Assembly (NCBI GenBank): GCA_013360585.1
Contig: JABWBH010000002.1
Coordinates: 62,001-126,000 of the forward strand
DNA: 64,000 bases
Direction: 5' to 3'
Origin: Phycisphaerae bacterium
GTDB taxonomy: Bacteria > Planctomycetota > Phycisphaerae > UBA1845
In this document: positions 62,292 through 64,000 of the stretch, one piece after another
Layout of the letters: each line of letters starts with the position of its first letter
How positions within the stretch are numbered: position 1 is the stretch's first letter
Translations under genes and position numbers: made by a program
The notes under the pieces: model-generated
The model's input: only the letters and a program-made list of their open reading frames with translations
The model's database searches: none
Told to the model about the DNA's origin: nothing

Positions 62292-62407
62292 AAGCCCCGG
62301 AAGTTGCCAACCGTGCGGAAGATGAAAGAAAGCGAATGCAGGCAGTCGGGACCGCAGCCAAGCTGCGCTTCGGCTGTTTTGCCCCGGAAGGGCGTGCTTC
62401 AGACGAA

Positions 62408-63382
62408 ATGACGCGATTCTGGTCCATCCTGAGGGTTTCTTTCATTGAAACCGTGCGCCAGCCGATTTACGGCGTTCTCCTCATCTGCACGATGCTGATG
62501 ATGCTCCTGAACGTCTCGCTCGCCGCCTTTACGCTCAGTGACGACGATAAACTCCTCCTCGAACTGGGGTTGTCTACGCTCCTGCTGAGCGGTTTGTTCT
62601 TGTCCGCCTTCAGCGCCACCGCCGCCCTCAGCCGGGAGATCGAGAACAAGACGGTCCTGACGGTCATCTCGAAACCGGTCAGCCGACCCCTGTTTTACCT
62701 GGGCAAGTTCTTCGGATTGATCGGGGCGCTCGCCCTCGCTCACTACCTGAACACGCTGGTTTTCCTTCTGGCCCAGCGCCACGGCGTCCTTCAGAACACG
62801 TCCGACCCCTGGGATATGCCCGCCATCGTGTTCGGATCAGGGAGCGTGTTCCTGACGCTGCTGGCGGCTGTCTTCCTCAATTATTTCCACGGCAGGGACT
62901 TTCCCCTGACCGCTCTGTCGATTCTGACACCACTCCTGACGGTGGCGACGGTTCTGACCGCCTTTTTCGACAAACGCTGGAACGTGACGCCTTTCGCCCA
63001 GGAGTTTCCGGGGGGGCAGGTGGTGATCGCGACGTTGCTGGTTCTCCTTTTTAACATGATCCTGGCGGGTGTGGCGACCGCCGCCTCCACCCGCTTCGGA
63101 CAACTGATGACCCTGACGACCTGCGTGCTTTTTACCTGCCTCGCCGCCGTGGCGGATTACGCCTTCGGGCAATACGTCGGGGTGTCGAACGCGGCGGCGG
63201 CGGCGTACCACATCGTCCCCAACCTGGGTCCGTTCTGGATCATTGACGGCCTCTTCGCCGACCGTCAGGAAATGACGGTCAACGCCTCATACCTCGGTTA
63301 TGCCGCCGGGTACAGCCTGCTGATGACCGCGGCGTTCGTGAACGTCGGAATCGCCCTGTTCAACCGGCGCGAAGTCGGATGA
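62408..63382 (+). CDS. ABC-2 type transporter permease
   Basis: A 324-residue inner-membrane protein with six or seven hydrophobic segments. LSREIENKTVLTVISKPVSRPLFYLGKFFG near residue 80 is the ABC-2 coupling motif region and closely parallels the same part of the permease at 54610-56301; both end in a similar R-R-E-V motif (NRREVG). This copy lacks the large soluble loop. The ATG at 62408 is preferred because it begins directly at the first helix; an upstream ATG at 62336 would add 24 residues. No ATPase gene follows on this strand, so it may use the ATPase at 56298. Confidence 0.85.
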   Translation: MTRFWSILRVSFIETVRQPIYGVLLICTMLMMLLNVSLAAFTLSDDDKLLLELGLSTLLLSGLFLSAFSATAALSREIENKTVLTVISKPVSRPLFYLGKFFGLIGALALAHYLNTLVFLLAQRHGVLQNTSDPWDMPAIVFGSGSVFLTLLAAVFLNYFHGRDFPLTALSILTPLLTVATVLTAFFDKRWNVTPFAQEFPGGQVVIATLLVLLFNMILAGVATAASTRFGQLMTLTTCVLFTCLAAVADYAFGQYVGVSNAAAAAYHIVPNLGPFWIIDGLFADRQEMTVNASYLGYAAGYSLLMTAAFVNVGIALFNRREVG

Positions 63383-63454
63383 CGGGGTCTCCCGTCGGCA
63401 TCGCCCTGCCATCCCGATGACGGGTTGTCACCTGCTCCGCGGTTTCGCTGCTCG

Positions 63455-63515
63455 TCGTTATGTTGTAAACATTTTCATATCAATATGTTAAGAAAAATAA
63501 CCGCGATGGTACAAA
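63455..63515 (+). promoter_or_regulatory. AT-rich regulatory region upstream of clpB
   Basis: About 60 bases of unusually low GC (TTGTAAACATTTTCATATC and on) interrupt the GC-rich DNA ahead of clpB. TTGTAA is at about 63467, and TTAAGA and TACAAA further on could be promoter boxes, but none is decisive. No clear CIRCE or HAIR/HrcA-type inverted repeat is present. Confidence 0.4.
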
Positions 63516-63572
63516 ACGTGTAACGCGGTCCGTTGCCGACCTGCCTGCCGGGTCCGCAAAGGAGGCGTTGCA

Positions 63573-64000
63573 TTGACCCTGGACCGACTGACCGTCAAAG
63601 CGGCTGAGGCGGTACAAAGTGCGGAGAGAACCGCTCGCACCGCGGGGCATCCTGAACTGACCCCGTTGCACCTCTTGCTGGCGTTGATTCACCCGGAGGG
63701 GAGCGACGGCGGGGTTGTCGGGCCGATTCTGGAGCGCGCCGGTCTGGTGCCGAGGCGCATCCACGCTCTCGCGGAAGCCCAGCTTGGTCACCTGCCGAAG
63801 GTCACGGGAGGCGCCTTAGCGCCTGCCCGGGCGTTTCAGGAGGTTCTGGACGTTGCGGAGAAGGAGGCGGGACGACTTAAGGATCAATACGTCTCCACCG
63901 AACACCTCTTGCTGGCGTTGCTGGAGGTTCGTAGTGACGCCCGGGAGATTCTGACGCTCTGCGGCGCGACGCGGGAGCTGCTTCTGACGGCGATGAAGCA
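63573..64000 (+). CDS. clpB: ClpB chaperone, N-terminal fragment
   Basis: The window ends inside this gene; the first 142 residues are visible. It starts at a TTG at 63573 with AAAGGAGG seven bases upstream. The sequence (LTLDRLTVKAAEAVQSAERTA, then HPELTPLHLLLALIH, and the second repeat VSTEHLLLALL) is the duplicated Clp N domain that binds aggregated substrates. ClpB is an AAA+ disaggregase working with DnaK; the AAA modules lie beyond the window, so ClpA/ClpC remain possible, but the TLDRLT opening matches ClpB. The AT-rich leader suggests regulated expression. Confidence 0.85.
   Translation, partial: MTLDRLTVKAAEAVQSAERTARTAGHPELTPLHLLLALIHPEGSDGGVVGPILERAGLVPRRIHALAEAQLGHLPKVTGGALAPARAFQEVLDVAEKEAGRLKDQYVSTEHLLLALLEVRSDAREILTLCGATRELLLTAMK

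Noticed and set aside
1..64000. CRISPR arrays, tRNA or rRNA genes, riboswitches
   Set aside because: No regularly spaced repeats, no cloverleaf-like sequences with CCA-type ends and no rRNA core words were seen by eye; a covariance-model scan would settle small RNAs.

Overview
The window reads as a chromosomal segment of a high-GC member of the Planctomycetota, most likely Phycisphaerae-like. Pointers are a very long Ser/Thr kinase fused to WD40 repeats, several secreted beta-propeller (PQQ-like, PD40/tricorn) proteins, a Tat-exported Gfo/Idh/MocA oxidoreductase, a lipoprotein with an Asn-Asp rich linker, multiple SPFH proteins, and short dispersed repeats containing GAGCCGCGCCCG. This assignment is inference from gene content; there is no rRNA, tRNA or CRISPR array in the window.

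Layout. 0-7 kb: end of an aquaporin gene, thioredoxin with its own promoter, a small membrane protein, a secreted PQQ-type sugar dehydrogenase, a LutA-like Fe-S protein and an RND/MMPL transporter. 7.2-8.7 kb: three tandem Hsp20 genes closed by two hairpins. 9-14.8 kb: a small basic protein, a tricorn-type protease, mtnA, and two tiny Cys-containing exported proteins. 14.9-19.3 kb: a sugar transferase, then a plus-strand run of short asparaginase, double-FHA protein, HutF-like amidohydrolase and ATP-grasp ligase. 19.4-24.4 kb: SPFH-GYF protein and kinase-WD40. 24.6-33.5 kb: MATE exporter, Gfo/Idh oxidoreductase, rplM-rpsI, a PQQ-like propeller protein, an exported protein of unknown function and an alkaline phosphatase. 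33.6-43.5 kb: DinG-type helicase, DUF3105 lipoprotein, galK, a GNAT acetyltransferase, a tiny very acidic exported protein, a GH29 fucosidase, and an HD-hydrolase/YwgA-like pair whose HD gene is frameshifted. 43.6-52.7 kb: an SLC13/ArsB permease, a lipoprotein-like protein, ruvX, a PaaD-type protein, purE, a Cys/Met-metabolism PLP enzyme, two methyltransferases and a glycosyltransferase.

52.6-62.2 kb holds the most coherent unit: a minus-strand operon of three SPFH membrane proteins (a multi-spanning one, an HflC-like one and a His-rich HflK-like one), an ABC ATPase, an ABC permease with a large extracytoplasmic loop, and a single-pass 659-residue protein of unknown function. A related ABC permease is transcribed divergently from it, followed by the start of clpB. 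This operon is the best candidate here for an undescribed membrane system.

Between genes there are several small non-coding elements: two copies of a repeat whose hairpin is kept although its outer stem sequence differs, two elements with terminal inverted repeats resembling MITEs, and a tandem 10-bp repeat running into the ruvX start codon. Starts were moved to internal ATG/TTG codons wherever a Shine-Dalgarno sequence or signal peptide favoured it.
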